Source: Methanofastidiosum sp. (lineage in GTDB: Archaea; Methanobacteriota_B; Thermococci; Methanofastidiosales; Methanofastidiosaceae). Taken from it: a DNA stretch of 45,464 nucleotides. The first letter of the stretch is position 1, and each line of letters begins with the position of its first letter. Below the pieces are notes generated by a model, which had not been told where the DNA came from, made no database searches, and was given only the letters and a program-made list of their open reading frames with translations. The stretch spans positions 1-45,464 of the forward strand of contig DAOSDU010000014.1 of NCBI GenBank assembly GCA_035362715.1. Reading direction: 5' to 3'. The position numbers and the translations under genes are program-made. This document shows positions 25,358-33,356 of this stretch, one piece after another.

Positions 25358-26292
25358 CGAGATGCGTACTCCAATGCAAAGTACGATATAATAAAGTCAG
25401 CTCCAGCACGTTTTATGGATAGGAGTAACTCTTCCATTACTTTATTTTCATCGATCCAACCCATCTTTGACGCCGCCTTTACCATAGAATATTCGCCACT
25501 GACATTGTATGCTGCTGTGGGAAGTCCAAATTTTTCCTTTACCCGAAATATGACGTCTAGGTAAGGCAAGGCAGGTTTCACCATAACAATATCGGCACCT
25601 TCTTTAATGTCGAGTTCAACTTCTCTTAGAGCTTCCAAGATATTTCCAGGTTCCATTTGGTAGGTCCTCCTATCACCAAAAACTGGTGCAGAATGGGCCG
25701 CTTCTCTAAAGGGGCCATAAAAGGATGATAAAAATTTTGCAGCATAAGACATAATCAAAATTTCTTCGAAAGAGTTATTGTCTAATTCAGTTCTTATTGC
25801 AAGAACTCTTCCATCCATCATGTCAGACGGGGCTACTATATCTGCACCCGCTTTTGCATGGGACAAAGCTGTTTTAGCTAATAATCTCAATGTGTCATCA
25901 TTTTTTATAATTCCATCACTTACTAATCCACAGTGACCGTGCGAAGTATATTGACAAAGACAAATATCTGTAATCACAAGAAGGTCGGTATTATCCTTTA
26001 TAATTTTAATTGCCTTTTGAACAATTCCTTTATCTCTATACGCTTCACTACCAAATTCATCTTTTATTTCAGGCATACCAAAAAGTAAAATTCCCGGTAT
26101 CCCAAGGTCTTCCGCTTTTTTTGTAATTTTCTTTAACTCAGAGACGGGATATCTAAATTGGCCTGGCATAGATGGTATCTCTTCTATATTACTTTTTTCA
26201 TGTACAAAAATAGGATAAATTAGATCATTTGGGGTTACATCATGTTCCCTGAGCAAAGCTCTAAGTCTTTCATTTTTTCGTAGTCTTCTCAA
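25354..26292 (-). CDS. hemB: Porphobilinogen synthase HemB
   Basis: A 312-residue 5-aminolevulinate dehydratase that joins two ALA molecules to porphobilinogen. Active-site lysines are Lys186 (YAAKFLSSFYGPF) and Lys239 (MVKPALPYLD). Cys111, Cys113 and Cys121 in DICLCQYTSHGHCG form the zinc site, so this is the Zn-dependent type. The N-terminal RRLRKNERLRALLREH is the family arm. It lies between hemA (4-base overlap) and the glycosylase (4-base overlap). Product flow is toward uroporphyrinogen III and, in this organism, F430 and corrinoids. Confidence 0.97.
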   Translation of the reverse strand: MRRLRKNERLRALLREHDVTPNDLIYPIFVHEKSNIEEIPSMPGQFRYPVSELKKITKKAEDLGIPGILLFGMPEIKDEFGSEAYRDKGIVQKAIKIIKDNTDLLVITDICLCQYTSHGHCGLVSDGIIKNDDTLRLLAKTALSHAKAGADIVAPSDMMDGRVLAIRTELDNNSFEEILIMSYAAKFLSSFYGPFREAAHSAPVFGDRRTYQMEPGNILEALREVELDIKEGADIVMVKPALPYLDVIFRVKEKFGLPTAAYNVSGEYSMVKAASKMGWIDENKVMEELLLSIKRAGADFIISYFALEYASR

Positions 26293-27518
26293 TCTAACTT
26301 CTGGAAAGATTCTACCGCCTCCAAGTTATTGTATACTTTTTCCCTTAAATCTCTGACTGGTTTATGCAAAACCTTAGAAACTATGGCCTTTGTCAAATCC
26401 TCTAAAATCATTATATCTTTTTCATTATCAAGATTAAGCATTCTTAAAGCTCTATCTAATTCTGTTTTTCTTATATCTTCAGCTTTTACCCAAACATCCG
26501 CTATATAAGGCTCTACAAACATTCCTTTAAGATTAGTTTCAAGTTTTTTTAATTCTTGTTCGACTATCAATGATGCCTTTTCAGCTTCTTCCCTTCTTAT
26601 TTCCATATTCTCTTTAGCTATTTCCGATAGTGAGTCAATATTGTAAAGATGTACACTTTCAATTTTCCCAACAGAGTCCTCAACGTCTTTTGGTATTGCA
26701 ATGTCTATGATCACTAAGTCTTTATTTCGTTCCTTTACTATTTCTTTAATTTCATTCGCATGAATTATTGTATGGGGGGCAGAAGTTGCAGTTATAACAA
26801 GATCTGAAACTTTGATATGGTCCATCAAATAATCAAATTTTAACGCTTGACCACCAATGGTTTCTGCTATATTTTTTGCCGTCTCATAGTTTCTATTCGA
26901 AACATATACGCCATCAACACCTTTTGAAGAGAGTGACTTAGCAATAAGACAACTCATTTCTCCTGCACCAACAATCAATATTTTTTTATCAACTAAAGAA
27001 CCAAATATATTTTCGGCAAGTTTGACTGCTGCGCTTCCAACTGAAACTCCACCTTTAGAAATATCAGTATTTGTTCTTACAAGTTTTCCAACTCTTATTG
27101 CTTGATTAAAAATAATGTCCAATAATGAATCCGTTGAGCATTCGCTTTTACATTCAAAATAATTATTTTTAACTTGGGATAAAATCTGATTTTCGCCAAT
27201 AATTAGTGATTCTAAACCTGAAGCAACTCTAAACAAATGCCTTATCGCTTCATTTCCACTAGTTACCTCTAAATAATTCTCAACATCAGGGCTTATATCC
27301 TTCAAAAGAAGGATAATGCCCTCTATAGATTCGCCCCTGTCTGCTACACAATATATCTCTGTTCTATTGCAGGTATTTAGTATTACGCATCCTTTTACAC
27401 CAGTTTCACAACATATTTGTCTCATGAGTTCATTTCTATGTTTTTTAGAAAAGGAAAATTTTTCCCTCACATATACTGGGGCGTTTTGGTAGGTAATCAT
27501 AAAATTTAGTAGGAACAT
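26289..27518 (-). CDS. hemA: Glutamyl-tRNA reductase HemA
   Basis: A 409-residue enzyme that reduces Glu-tRNA to glutamate-1-semialdehyde with NADPH. The catalytic Cys is in ILNTCNRTEIYC; the substrate domain has HLFRVASGLESLIIGENQIL; the NADPH domain has ILIVGAGEMSCLIAKSL; a long helical dimer domain ends the protein (RALRMLNLDNEKDI). ATG 27518 follows the upstream stop directly and has GAGG eight bases before; an inner ATG at 27500 would give the shorter N-terminus usual in the family. The GSA aminomutase gene hemL is not in the window. Confidence 0.96.
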   Translation of the reverse strand: MFLLNFMITYQNAPVYVREKFSFSKKHRNELMRQICCETGVKGCVILNTCNRTEIYCVADRGESIEGIILLLKDISPDVENYLEVTSGNEAIRHLFRVASGLESLIIGENQILSQVKNNYFECKSECSTDSLLDIIFNQAIRVGKLVRTNTDISKGGVSVGSAAVKLAENIFGSLVDKKILIVGAGEMSCLIAKSLSSKGVDGVYVSNRNYETAKNIAETIGGQALKFDYLMDHIKVSDLVITATSAPHTIIHANEIKEIVKERNKDLVIIDIAIPKDVEDSVGKIESVHLYNIDSLSEIAKENMEIRREEAEKASLIVEQELKKLETNLKGMFVEPYIADVWVKAEDIRKTELDRALRMLNLDNEKDIMILEDLTKAIVSKVLHKPVRDLREKVYNNLEAVESFQKLD

Positions 27519-28052
27519 TCACAATCCTCTTTTAATTTTTTTATAAGTGTCATCAAGGGCATCCCCTTTCTTTCTAGCATTAATCAATATTTTTGCTTCT
27601 TTATCTTTTCTATCGATAAATTCCGCTATTTCTTCTTTAAGTTTTTTGGAATAGTATGGACATTCTCCTTTAGTGGATATTGCAATTAGTAGATTTTCCT
27701 TTTCTATAACAGCTGGGAAGATTATATCCGACAGTTCTTTATCATCAACTACATTTACCATTATTCTATTTTTTTTACAAATGTTGCATAGTTTTCTGTT
27801 TAGATCCTTATTATTTAATGATAGTATAACAAAGCTGATATCTTTGCTAATTAGTGTAGGAAAATTCTCTTCATTTATTTCCATTTTAATTTTTTTAATA
27901 TTTAGATTATCAAAATCTTTATGAAACTCTGAAGAAATAACTTTAATATTATTCGTAAATTCAAGAAGTTTTTTTGTTTTTCTAAGGGATACATTGCCTG
28001 CACCAACGATTAAAACTTCTTTATTTGTGTTAAGAATGATTGGGAAGTACAA
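27519..28052 (-). CDS. Precorrin-2 dehydrogenase (CysG N-terminal / SirC type)
   Basis: A 177-residue NAD-dependent enzyme that oxidises precorrin-2 to sirohydrochlorin. The NAD loop is LIVGAGNVSLRKTKKLL (residues 14-30); further family pieces are VIFPAVIEKENLLIAISTKG and PYYSKKLKEEI. It is shorter than Met8p, without the extra C-terminal region, as in archaeal single-domain forms. The TTG start at 28052 has an in-frame stop just upstream. It is first in the operon with hemA and hemB and produces the CfbA substrate, linking this cluster to the F430 operon. Confidence 0.9.
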   Translation of the reverse strand: MYFPIILNTNKEVLIVGAGNVSLRKTKKLLEFTNNIKVISSEFHKDFDNLNIKKIKMEINEENFPTLISKDISFVILSLNNKDLNRKLCNICKKNRIMVNVVDDKELSDIIFPAVIEKENLLIAISTKGECPYYSKKLKEEIAEFIDRKDKEAKILINARKKGDALDDTYKKIKRGL

Positions 28053-28078
28053 TTAACCACGAACAAACAAGGTGGCCA

Positions 28079-28111
28079 TATTATAAATCTTTTCCCAAAA
28101 ATCTTTATAAG
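28079..28111. promoter_or_regulatory. Divergent TATA boxes, heme-precursor operon and SprT-like gene
   Basis: GATTTATAATA on the minus strand (28089-28079) is placed for a start near 28058, close to the TTG at 28052. CTTTATAAG on the plus strand (28103-28111) lies about 25 bases before ATG 28133, fitting a leaderless transcript. Confidence 0.5.
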
Positions 28112-28132
28112 TCAACATCAGAAATCTGTCCA

Positions 28133-28819
28133 ATGGACGCCAAATTAAATCAAATAATTTCCAATGTATCTCTAAACTTGGGATTTAGATATAAAGTAGT
28201 ATCTGACTACTATCCATATAAAAGTATAAAAAATACTGCTAGGGTAAAAAAAGGCGTTCTATACGTTAGGGTATCTGATAAATTAAAAGATGCACCCCAA
28301 GAAGTAAAAGAAGCTCTTGCATATGTTCTTTTATCCAAGATTAAAGGAATCCGGGTAGCACCTAGATATAAAAGAATATATAATGATTACATTCACAACA
28401 TTATTATTAACGAATCTTTTGAGAATGTGAAGGGAACGCATGAACCAAACGGGAGTTATTTTGATCTCGATGAAATATTCTATACGATTAATAATAATTT
28501 TTTTGCTAATGAAATAACTAAACCTGCTTTAAGATGGTCCAAAAGAAGGGCTTATAGAATTTTCGGAAGATATGACCGTTCTAAAAACGAGATTGTAGTT
28601 TCAAGGCTTTTGGATGAGAAAAAAACTCCAAAGTATGTAGTTGAATACATAATGTACCACGAAATGTTGCATATTAAATTTGGATTCACTTATAAGAGGG
28701 GTAGGAGAAAAATACATACGGGGCCATTTAAAAAAGAAGAAGAGAAATTTCCTTTTTATAAGGAATCAATTAATTATCTGAAAAAAGCGTCTGGAAGAGA
28801 ACGTAAATTTCTTTTTTAG
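28133..28819 (+). CDS. SprT/M48-like zinc metallopeptidase-type protein
   Basis: A 228-residue soluble protein with a metal-binding HExxH helix in YHEMLHIKFG and a further His in KIHTGPFKKEEEKFP, the pattern of SprT-like and YgjP/M48-related predicted peptidases. The N-terminal half is helical and basic (RYKVVSDYYPYKSIKNTARV). No signal peptide. The substrate is unknown; SprT relatives act on DNA-protein crosslinks, but that cannot be claimed here. ATG 28133 is preferred because a TATA box is about 25 bases upstream; the frame is open back to 28040, but that would run through the promoter of the divergent gene. Confidence 0.72.
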   Translation: MDAKLNQIISNVSLNLGFRYKVVSDYYPYKSIKNTARVKKGVLYVRVSDKLKDAPQEVKEALAYVLLSKIKGIRVAPRYKRIYNDYIHNIIINESFENVKGTHEPNGSYFDLDEIFYTINNNFFANEITKPALRWSKRRAYRIFGRYDRSKNEIVVSRLLDEKKTPKYVVEYIMYHEMLHIKFGFTYKRGRRKIHTGPFKKEEEKFPFYKESINYLKKASGRERKFLF

Positions 28820-28870
28820 AAAGTCTTTTAAGTAGATTTCTTGCCTAAATAACATGTTTGGGGGTCTCTG

Positions 28871-30250
28871 ATGAGAATTGTAATGAAATATGGTGGGACA
28901 TCTGTCGGCAATGCTGAAAGATTCCTTAACACTGCAAAAATAGCTATAGATACATACAATAAAGAAAATGAAGTTGTAGTTGTCGTATCTGCAATGTCCG
29001 GAGTTACAGACATGCTTCTAGGGGCTGCTGACAAATCTCTTAAGGGAGAAGACATAGCCCCCATTCTTAATGAACTCAGATCTAAGCATTTTGATGCTTG
29101 TAAAAATATAAAAAATGAAGAATTAGTAAAAATAACTAAAGAAGGAATTGATACTCTTTTAATTGATCTTGAAAAAAGTTTAATAGGAGTACATTACTTA
29201 GGTGAACTTTCTTTACGTTCAAAGGATAGAATAGTTTCTTTTGGAGAAAGACTTTCAAGTTTGATATTATCTAAAACAATAGAGGCACATGGTGTACTAT
29301 CTGAAAAAGTAGATGCTTTTTCTTTAATTGTCACCGACAACAACTTCGGAGAGGCAACAGTTTTCTTTAATGATAGTTATAAAAAAACATCCGATAATTT
29401 GATGCCATTAATAAAAAGGGGTATGATTCCAGTAGTTACTGGATTTATAGCCAAAAGTAAAGAGGGGGATATCACTACACTTGGTAGGGGAGGATCTGAT
29501 TACACAGCTTCAATAATTGGCGCAGGGGTCAGCGCAGATGAAATATGGATAATGACTGATGTGGATGGAATAATGACTACAAATCCAAAAATATGTGGTA
29601 ATGCCTATACCATCCCGGAGCTGTCCTATCTTGAAGCAATGGAGCTGGCATATTTTGGTGCCAAAGTTCTTCATCCAAGAACAATCGAACCTGCAATTTC
29701 TAAAAATATTCCTGTCAGGGTAAAAAATAGCATGTCAGACTCTCCAGGTACTCTAATCCTAAAGGATACAAAAGCAAATCACAAAGCTGTAAAGGCCATA
29801 AGCATAATTGAAAATGCTGCAATTGTTTACGTTTCTGGGGCCGGAATGATTGGAGTTCCAGGCGTAGCTGCAAAAGTCTTCAAGGCTTTAGGTGATCACA
29901 ATATTAACGTTTACATGATTTCACAAGGGTCTTCGGAAGCAAATATTTCTTTTGTAATCTCTGAGAAAGACACAGAAAAATCTGAAAATGCTTTGAGAAA
30001 AACATTTCCAACAAAAGACTTGGTTAGGGATATTTCTCACATCAAAGGGGTAAATATAATAAGTGTAGTGGGAAAGGGGATGAAAGGCGCGGTAGGTACA
30101 GCGGCAGGATTATTTTCAGCTATCGCAAAAGATAAGATTAATATATTAATGATTTCACAAGGGTCTTCAGAAGTTTCAATCTCTTTTGTCGTTTCTAAAG
30201 AAGATGGCCACAACGCTATTAGGGCAATACACAAAGCTTATCTTGAGTAG
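28871..30250 (+). CDS. lysC: Aspartate kinase
   Basis: A 459-residue monofunctional aspartokinase, the first enzyme for lysine, threonine and methionine from aspartate. The kinase part starts with MKYGGTSVGNAERF and includes VVVVSAMSGVTD, FGERLSS, TLGRGGSDYTA and the AYFGAKVLHPRT segment. Two C-terminal ACT domains each carry the ligand motif ISQGSSE, so feedback control by an amino acid is expected. SD GGGGGT precedes ATG 28871. There is no homoserine dehydrogenase fusion. No other pathway gene is adjacent; the Cys/Met-type PLP enzyme at 5334 could lie downstream in metabolism. Confidence 0.96.
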   Translation: MRIVMKYGGTSVGNAERFLNTAKIAIDTYNKENEVVVVVSAMSGVTDMLLGAADKSLKGEDIAPILNELRSKHFDACKNIKNEELVKITKEGIDTLLIDLEKSLIGVHYLGELSLRSKDRIVSFGERLSSLILSKTIEAHGVLSEKVDAFSLIVTDNNFGEATVFFNDSYKKTSDNLMPLIKRGMIPVVTGFIAKSKEGDITTLGRGGSDYTASIIGAGVSADEIWIMTDVDGIMTTNPKICGNAYTIPELSYLEAMELAYFGAKVLHPRTIEPAISKNIPVRVKNSMSDSPGTLILKDTKANHKAVKAISIIENAAIVYVSGAGMIGVPGVAAKVFKALGDHNINVYMISQGSSEANISFVISEKDTEKSENALRKTFPTKDLVRDISHIKGVNIISVVGKGMKGAVGTAAGLFSAIAKDKINILMISQGSSEVSISFVVSKEDGHNAIRAIHKAYLE

Positions 30251-30257
30251 ATATACT

Positions 30258-31049
30258 CTAATTTCTCTTTTTAATTTCTTTAAATCTTAATTCTATAGCA
30301 TTTTTACCTTTTTCACTGGGTGCATATATTGGTATTTTTGTATTAGTTTTGTAAATATTTTGTTTATCTCCTATTTCTTTTATCTCTTTACTCATACATG
30401 CAGTTATTATGTCTCCATATTCCATAAATATAGCCGCATCATCTCTTGAGGCCCCAGTTGTATGGACCCCAAATATTATAATATTACAAGAATTAATCTT
30501 TTCAATTTCTCTTATTTGTGGTATATCTTTAGCATTTGATATTGTAATGGCTATATTCTTGTAACCTTTTGACAAAGCCATTTTTAATCCTTTAACTTGA
30601 TTTATCTCACAACTTTCTGGATCTAGCACATTAGATTTTCCTACAAATGAAATAACATTTTTAATCGGTGAAGTTTTAATTACGCCAGATATTCTTCCTG
30701 CCAACCCTTCAACTTTTTCTGGATCAGTCACAATGACAGTTCCACAACCGTCACTTACAATTACAGTTGCTTCCAGTAGTCCTTTTTTTAATAATGTGGA
30801 CATAATCTCACTTGCGCCAATAGAAAGAAAGTCCTGCGAGGGAAATTTCCTGTCTCCTGTACACATACCAAAATCTTGGATTCTAAATTCAATATTTTCT
30901 TTAATTGATTCTTTAGTCAGTTTTTTTATCCCCCTATATTTGTCAAAAAGAGGACAATAATCAATAATAGGGTCTTCAACACTTACTACTTTCCCTTTTT
31001 TTATAATTATTTTTGATTTGCCTAAAGCCTCAATTTCATGTTCGTCCAT
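30258..31049 (-). CDS. Methanogenesis marker protein 8 (DUF2099)
   Basis: A 263-residue protein matching the DUF2099 family found almost only in methanogens. Recognisable stretches are DFGMCTGDRKFPSQD, SIGASEIMSTLLKKGLLEA, VSDGCGTVIVTDPEKVEGL, AGRISGVIKTSPIKN and LDPESCEINQVKGL. The family is linked by distribution to methyl-coenzyme M reductase function, but its reaction is not something the sequence shows. ATG 31049 is chosen: the frame stays open to 31181, but that stretch covers the C/D sRNA on the other strand and the promoter. A minus-strand TATA-like TTTAAAGATTTA lies about 25 bases upstream. Confidence 0.9.
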   Translation of the reverse strand: MDEHEIEALGKSKIIIKKGKVVSVEDPIIDYCPLFDKYRGIKKLTKESIKENIEFRIQDFGMCTGDRKFPSQDFLSIGASEIMSTLLKKGLLEATVIVSDGCGTVIVTDPEKVEGLAGRISGVIKTSPIKNVISFVGKSNVLDPESCEINQVKGLKMALSKGYKNIAITISNAKDIPQIREIEKINSCNIIIFGVHTTGASRDDAAIFMEYGDIITACMSKEIKEIGDKQNIYKTNTKIPIYAPSEKGKNAIELRFKEIKKRN

Positions 31050-31067
31050 AATCAAGATTAAAAATAA

Positions 31068-31078
31068 ATCTTTAAAAA
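31068..31078. promoter_or_regulatory. Shared TATA region, marker protein 8 and C/D sRNA
   Basis: CTTTAAAAAT is close to symmetric. Read rightward it lies about 25 bases before the 5' side of the C/D sRNA; read leftward it is about 25 bases before ATG 31049. Both distances fit archaeal core promoters. Confidence 0.45.
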
Positions 31079-31095
31079 TGTATTGAAAATAAGTA

Positions 31096-31158
31096 TAATA
31101 ATGATGAGCGACCCCTTCTGAGCATATGCCATGATGAGGATTTTGAGTTCTGAACTTA
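31096..31158 (+). ncRNA. C/D box guide sRNA
   Basis: All four boxes are present in order and exact: C ATGATGA (31101-31107), D' CTGA (31118-31121), C' ATGATGA (31131-31137), D CTGA (31150-31153). Spacers are 10 bases (GCGACCCCTT), 9 bases, and 12 bases (GGATTTTGAGTT), as expected for archaeal dual-guide RNAs. By the D+5 rule the D guide would direct 2'-O-methylation of C in target AACUCAAAAUCC (fifth base), and the D' guide of G in AAGGGGUCGC (fifth base). Targets were not located. Outer AAGT and ACTT could pair as a weak end stem. Confidence 0.85.
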
Positions 31159-31220
31159 AAATCAAAGAAAGTCGCAATCATATTATTGCAAGTGTAAAAA
31201 TAATTTTAATAAAAATCAAG

Positions 31221-31238
31221 ATACAAAAATCTTTGTAT
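31221..31238. terminator. Small hairpin, possible terminator
   Basis: ATACAAA-AATC-TTTGTAT is a perfect 7-bp hairpin 24 bases past the stop of the minus-strand membrane protein gene and 68 bases past the sRNA D box. It may end either transcript; no long T run follows. Confidence 0.25.
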
Positions 31239-31261
31239 AAAGAGACAAACGAGTAATTGTA

Positions 31262-32392
31262 TCATGAAGAATTTATTTTAGTAAGGTAAAATGACAGAGG
31301 TATAAGAAGTATAATTAAAGGATAGGGACTTATTTCTATTGAAACTAAGAATATAGAAAGTACTAGCCCATAATAAGGTACTAATAACTTATTGTTTTTT
31401 ATTACCTTATATAACTTAAATAAAGATATCGAGGTAAGCAAGGTAAATATAGAAACTTCAACTAGCCCCCCATCAAAGATTGGTGGGCCAAATACGGTTG
31501 AAGTAATGTTATGGGAATAATTTAATATGCTTTGGCTTATTATATATCCTGTTGTAGTTTCTGTCAATAAAGAATAGTTCCCAAGTAAATTAAATCTCGC
31601 CGTAGTGCATATTTTGTCAAATACATCAAATGTAAAAGTGAACCTATACCACAATAGTTCAAAAGGATTTAGCTTCCAATTTTGAGGCAATAACAACACG
31701 GTAATATACCCAAAGACTATTGTTAGTGTTATACCAATTAACCCAAAATACACTACTGTTTTTTGTTTATTGCCTGTTAGGTAAAGAGTGACTATGCTTG
31801 ATAGAACTAATAGTATTATATAGGTTCTAAATCCATATAGTGAAAACAACAATAAGGAAATACATGGAAAGATAAGATTAAATGGGTATTTTTCTTTTAG
31901 AAGGCCAAAGTTATTTGATATTAATACAAAAGAGTACCCTAGAACAAATAGGGGTGTAAGGGACATTTCTCTTAATTCTGGAGCTATGATAGGAAGTTTC
32001 CCTATGATAATTACATTAAGGATACAAAAACCAATCCCCGTAGCATAAATCTCTTTGTAATATCTGGAAAAAATATTCCTCTTGATCATAAAAAGGATCA
32101 ATAGTGCTAATATGGCAAACATAATTGAAAAATAACTAAATCTCTTGAAACTAAACAATAATACTAGAAAAACTATTGCCCCTATCAATATATTGTCTTT
32201 TATATTGAGATTAAATTTACTACCAATTAAAAAAAATAGACCTATTACGAAAATGTATGCCACAGTATAAAGAGAAATACCAATAGAATAATACTCAGTA
32301 AAGTAATATCTACCTACAAGCCCTATTATACAAAATATAATAAAACCAATTAAAAAAATATAAGGAGAAAATAATTCGTCTTTAAATTTCAA
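31262..32392 (-). CDS. Polytopic membrane protein, oligosaccharide repeat polymerase-like
   Basis: A 376-residue protein with roughly ten to eleven hydrophobic helices and few charges. A longer outside loop (about 225-300, with NPFELLWYRFTFTFDVFDKI and the GPPIFDGGLVEV piece) between late helices, and the GFRTYIILL helix, are features of Wzy-type polymerases and archaeal relatives. The assignment rests on topology, not on a strong motif. TTG 32392 is the likely start: GGGGA lies eight bases upstream, and the start overlaps the hydrolase stop by 11 bases. No glycosyltransferase genes are adjacent. Confidence 0.55.
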   Translation of the reverse strand: MKFKDELFSPYIFLIGFIIFCIIGLVGRYYFTEYYSIGISLYTVAYIFVIGLFFLIGSKFNLNIKDNILIGAIVFLVLLFSFKRFSYFSIMFAILALLILFMIKRNIFSRYYKEIYATGIGFCILNVIIIGKLPIIAPELREMSLTPLFVLGYSFVLISNNFGLLKEKYPFNLIFPCISLLLFSLYGFRTYIILLVLSSIVTLYLTGNKQKTVVYFGLIGITLTIVFGYITVLLLPQNWKLNPFELLWYRFTFTFDVFDKICTTARFNLLGNYSLLTETTTGYIISQSILNYSHNITSTVFGPPIFDGGLVEVSIFTLLTSISLFKLYKVIKNNKLLVPYYGLVLSIFLVSIEISPYPLIILLIPLSFYLTKINSS

Positions 32393-33077
32393 AGCAGTCC
32401 CCAGGATCTAAGATGTTCACCTCTGCATCTAATTCAAACTCTTTGACAAATATCTTTAATTCACTTGGATTCTGTCTTATCAGAGGTGTTGTATTATAAT
32501 GCATTGGAACTATAATTTTTGATTTTAAATATTTGGCAGCATACGCAGCCTCTCTTGGGCCCATAGTATATCTAGATCCAATTGGGAGTAAGGCCACATC
32601 AGGTTTGTAGAGCTCACCAATTAATTTCATATCTTTAAAGAGTCCAGTATCTCCAGCATGGTATAATGCTTTATTTCCGTCTCTTACTACAAAACCAATG
32701 GGATTTCCTCCAGAATAGCCCCCTTTATCAGTGACATTAATACAGCTTGAATGATCTGCCCTCACGGCCGTTATAGTGATACCTTCTATTTCAATGGTAC
32801 CTCCAATATTCATTCCTTCAGTGTTTGTGATTCCATTTTCTTGAGCATAAAGTATTAATTCATGTATGGCTACAAATACAGCTCCTGTATTTTTGCATAT
32901 CTCTAATGAATCACCAAGATGATCACCATGCCCATGTGTCACTAAAACAATATCTGCTTTTTTAATATCACTAGCCTTCAGACAAGCTTTCGGATTTTTA
33001 TTTAGATATGGGTCAATTATTATGGTCTTTGAACCCGTTATTCTAAAAGCCGAATGGCCCAAATATTCAATTTTCAT
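32382..33077 (-). CDS. UlaG-like metal-dependent hydrolase (UPF0173, beta-lactamase fold)
   Basis: A 231-residue single-domain metallo-beta-lactamase fold protein. Metal ligands are in THGHGDHLGDS (about 47-57), RADHSSCINV, YHAGDTGLFKDM and PMHYNTTPLI, the spacing of the UPF0173/UlaG group. The substrate is unknown; relatives include lactonases and phosphodiesterases. SD GGTG lies before ATG 33077, and ATATATTAATAT upstream could be a TATA region. The stop overlaps the downstream membrane protein gene, so the two are probably expressed together. Confidence 0.88.
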   Translation of the reverse strand: MKIEYLGHSAFRITGSKTIIIDPYLNKNPKACLKASDIKKADIVLVTHGHGDHLGDSLEICKNTGAVFVAIHELILYAQENGITNTEGMNIGGTIEIEGITITAVRADHSSCINVTDKGGYSGGNPIGFVVRDGNKALYHAGDTGLFKDMKLIGELYKPDVALLPIGSRYTMGPREAAYAAKYLKSKIIVPMHYNTTPLIRQNPSELKIFVKEFELDAEVNILDPGDCFEI

Positions 33078-33118
33078 TTGAACACCATATTAATATATTT
33101 TTAAGAGTATAAAAATTT

Positions 33119-33350
33119 TGTCACTGGAGTATATCAAACAAATATAAACTGTGCGAAATTCCAATAGATATGCCTGTTCCTTTTTTATTTGGCCAGCTAT
33201 GAATTCTATCCAGTGAGGTCAATTCCTTTTAAGTCTTCAAGTGACTTAAGGTGAATCTCCAGAAGCCTTCTGATTTCTTTTCCCCCCACTCGCTATTTTC
33301 ATGAACTCTTCTCGTATTTTTTATTTAATGCCACATTACCAAGCATTCTA
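33119..33350 (-). pseudogene. Decayed coding remnant
   Basis: The minus strand between the TrmB-like gene and the UlaG-like gene gives protein-like pieces broken by lesions. From ATG near 33344 one frame reads MLGNVALNKKYEKSS, hits two stops, then continues in the same frame with VGGKEIRRLLEIHLKSLEDL and KGIDLTG to a stop. A different frame resumes with LDRIHSWPNKKGTGISIGIS and HSLYLFDILQ, then stops. Two nonsense codons and one frameshift would explain this. I cannot name the parent gene. Confidence 0.4.
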
Positions 33351-33356
33351 TAATTT

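Noticed and set aside
31050..31181. N-terminal extension of marker protein 8
   Set aside because: It would translate through the C/D sRNA region and promoter, lacks family similarity, and ATG 31049 matches the family start.
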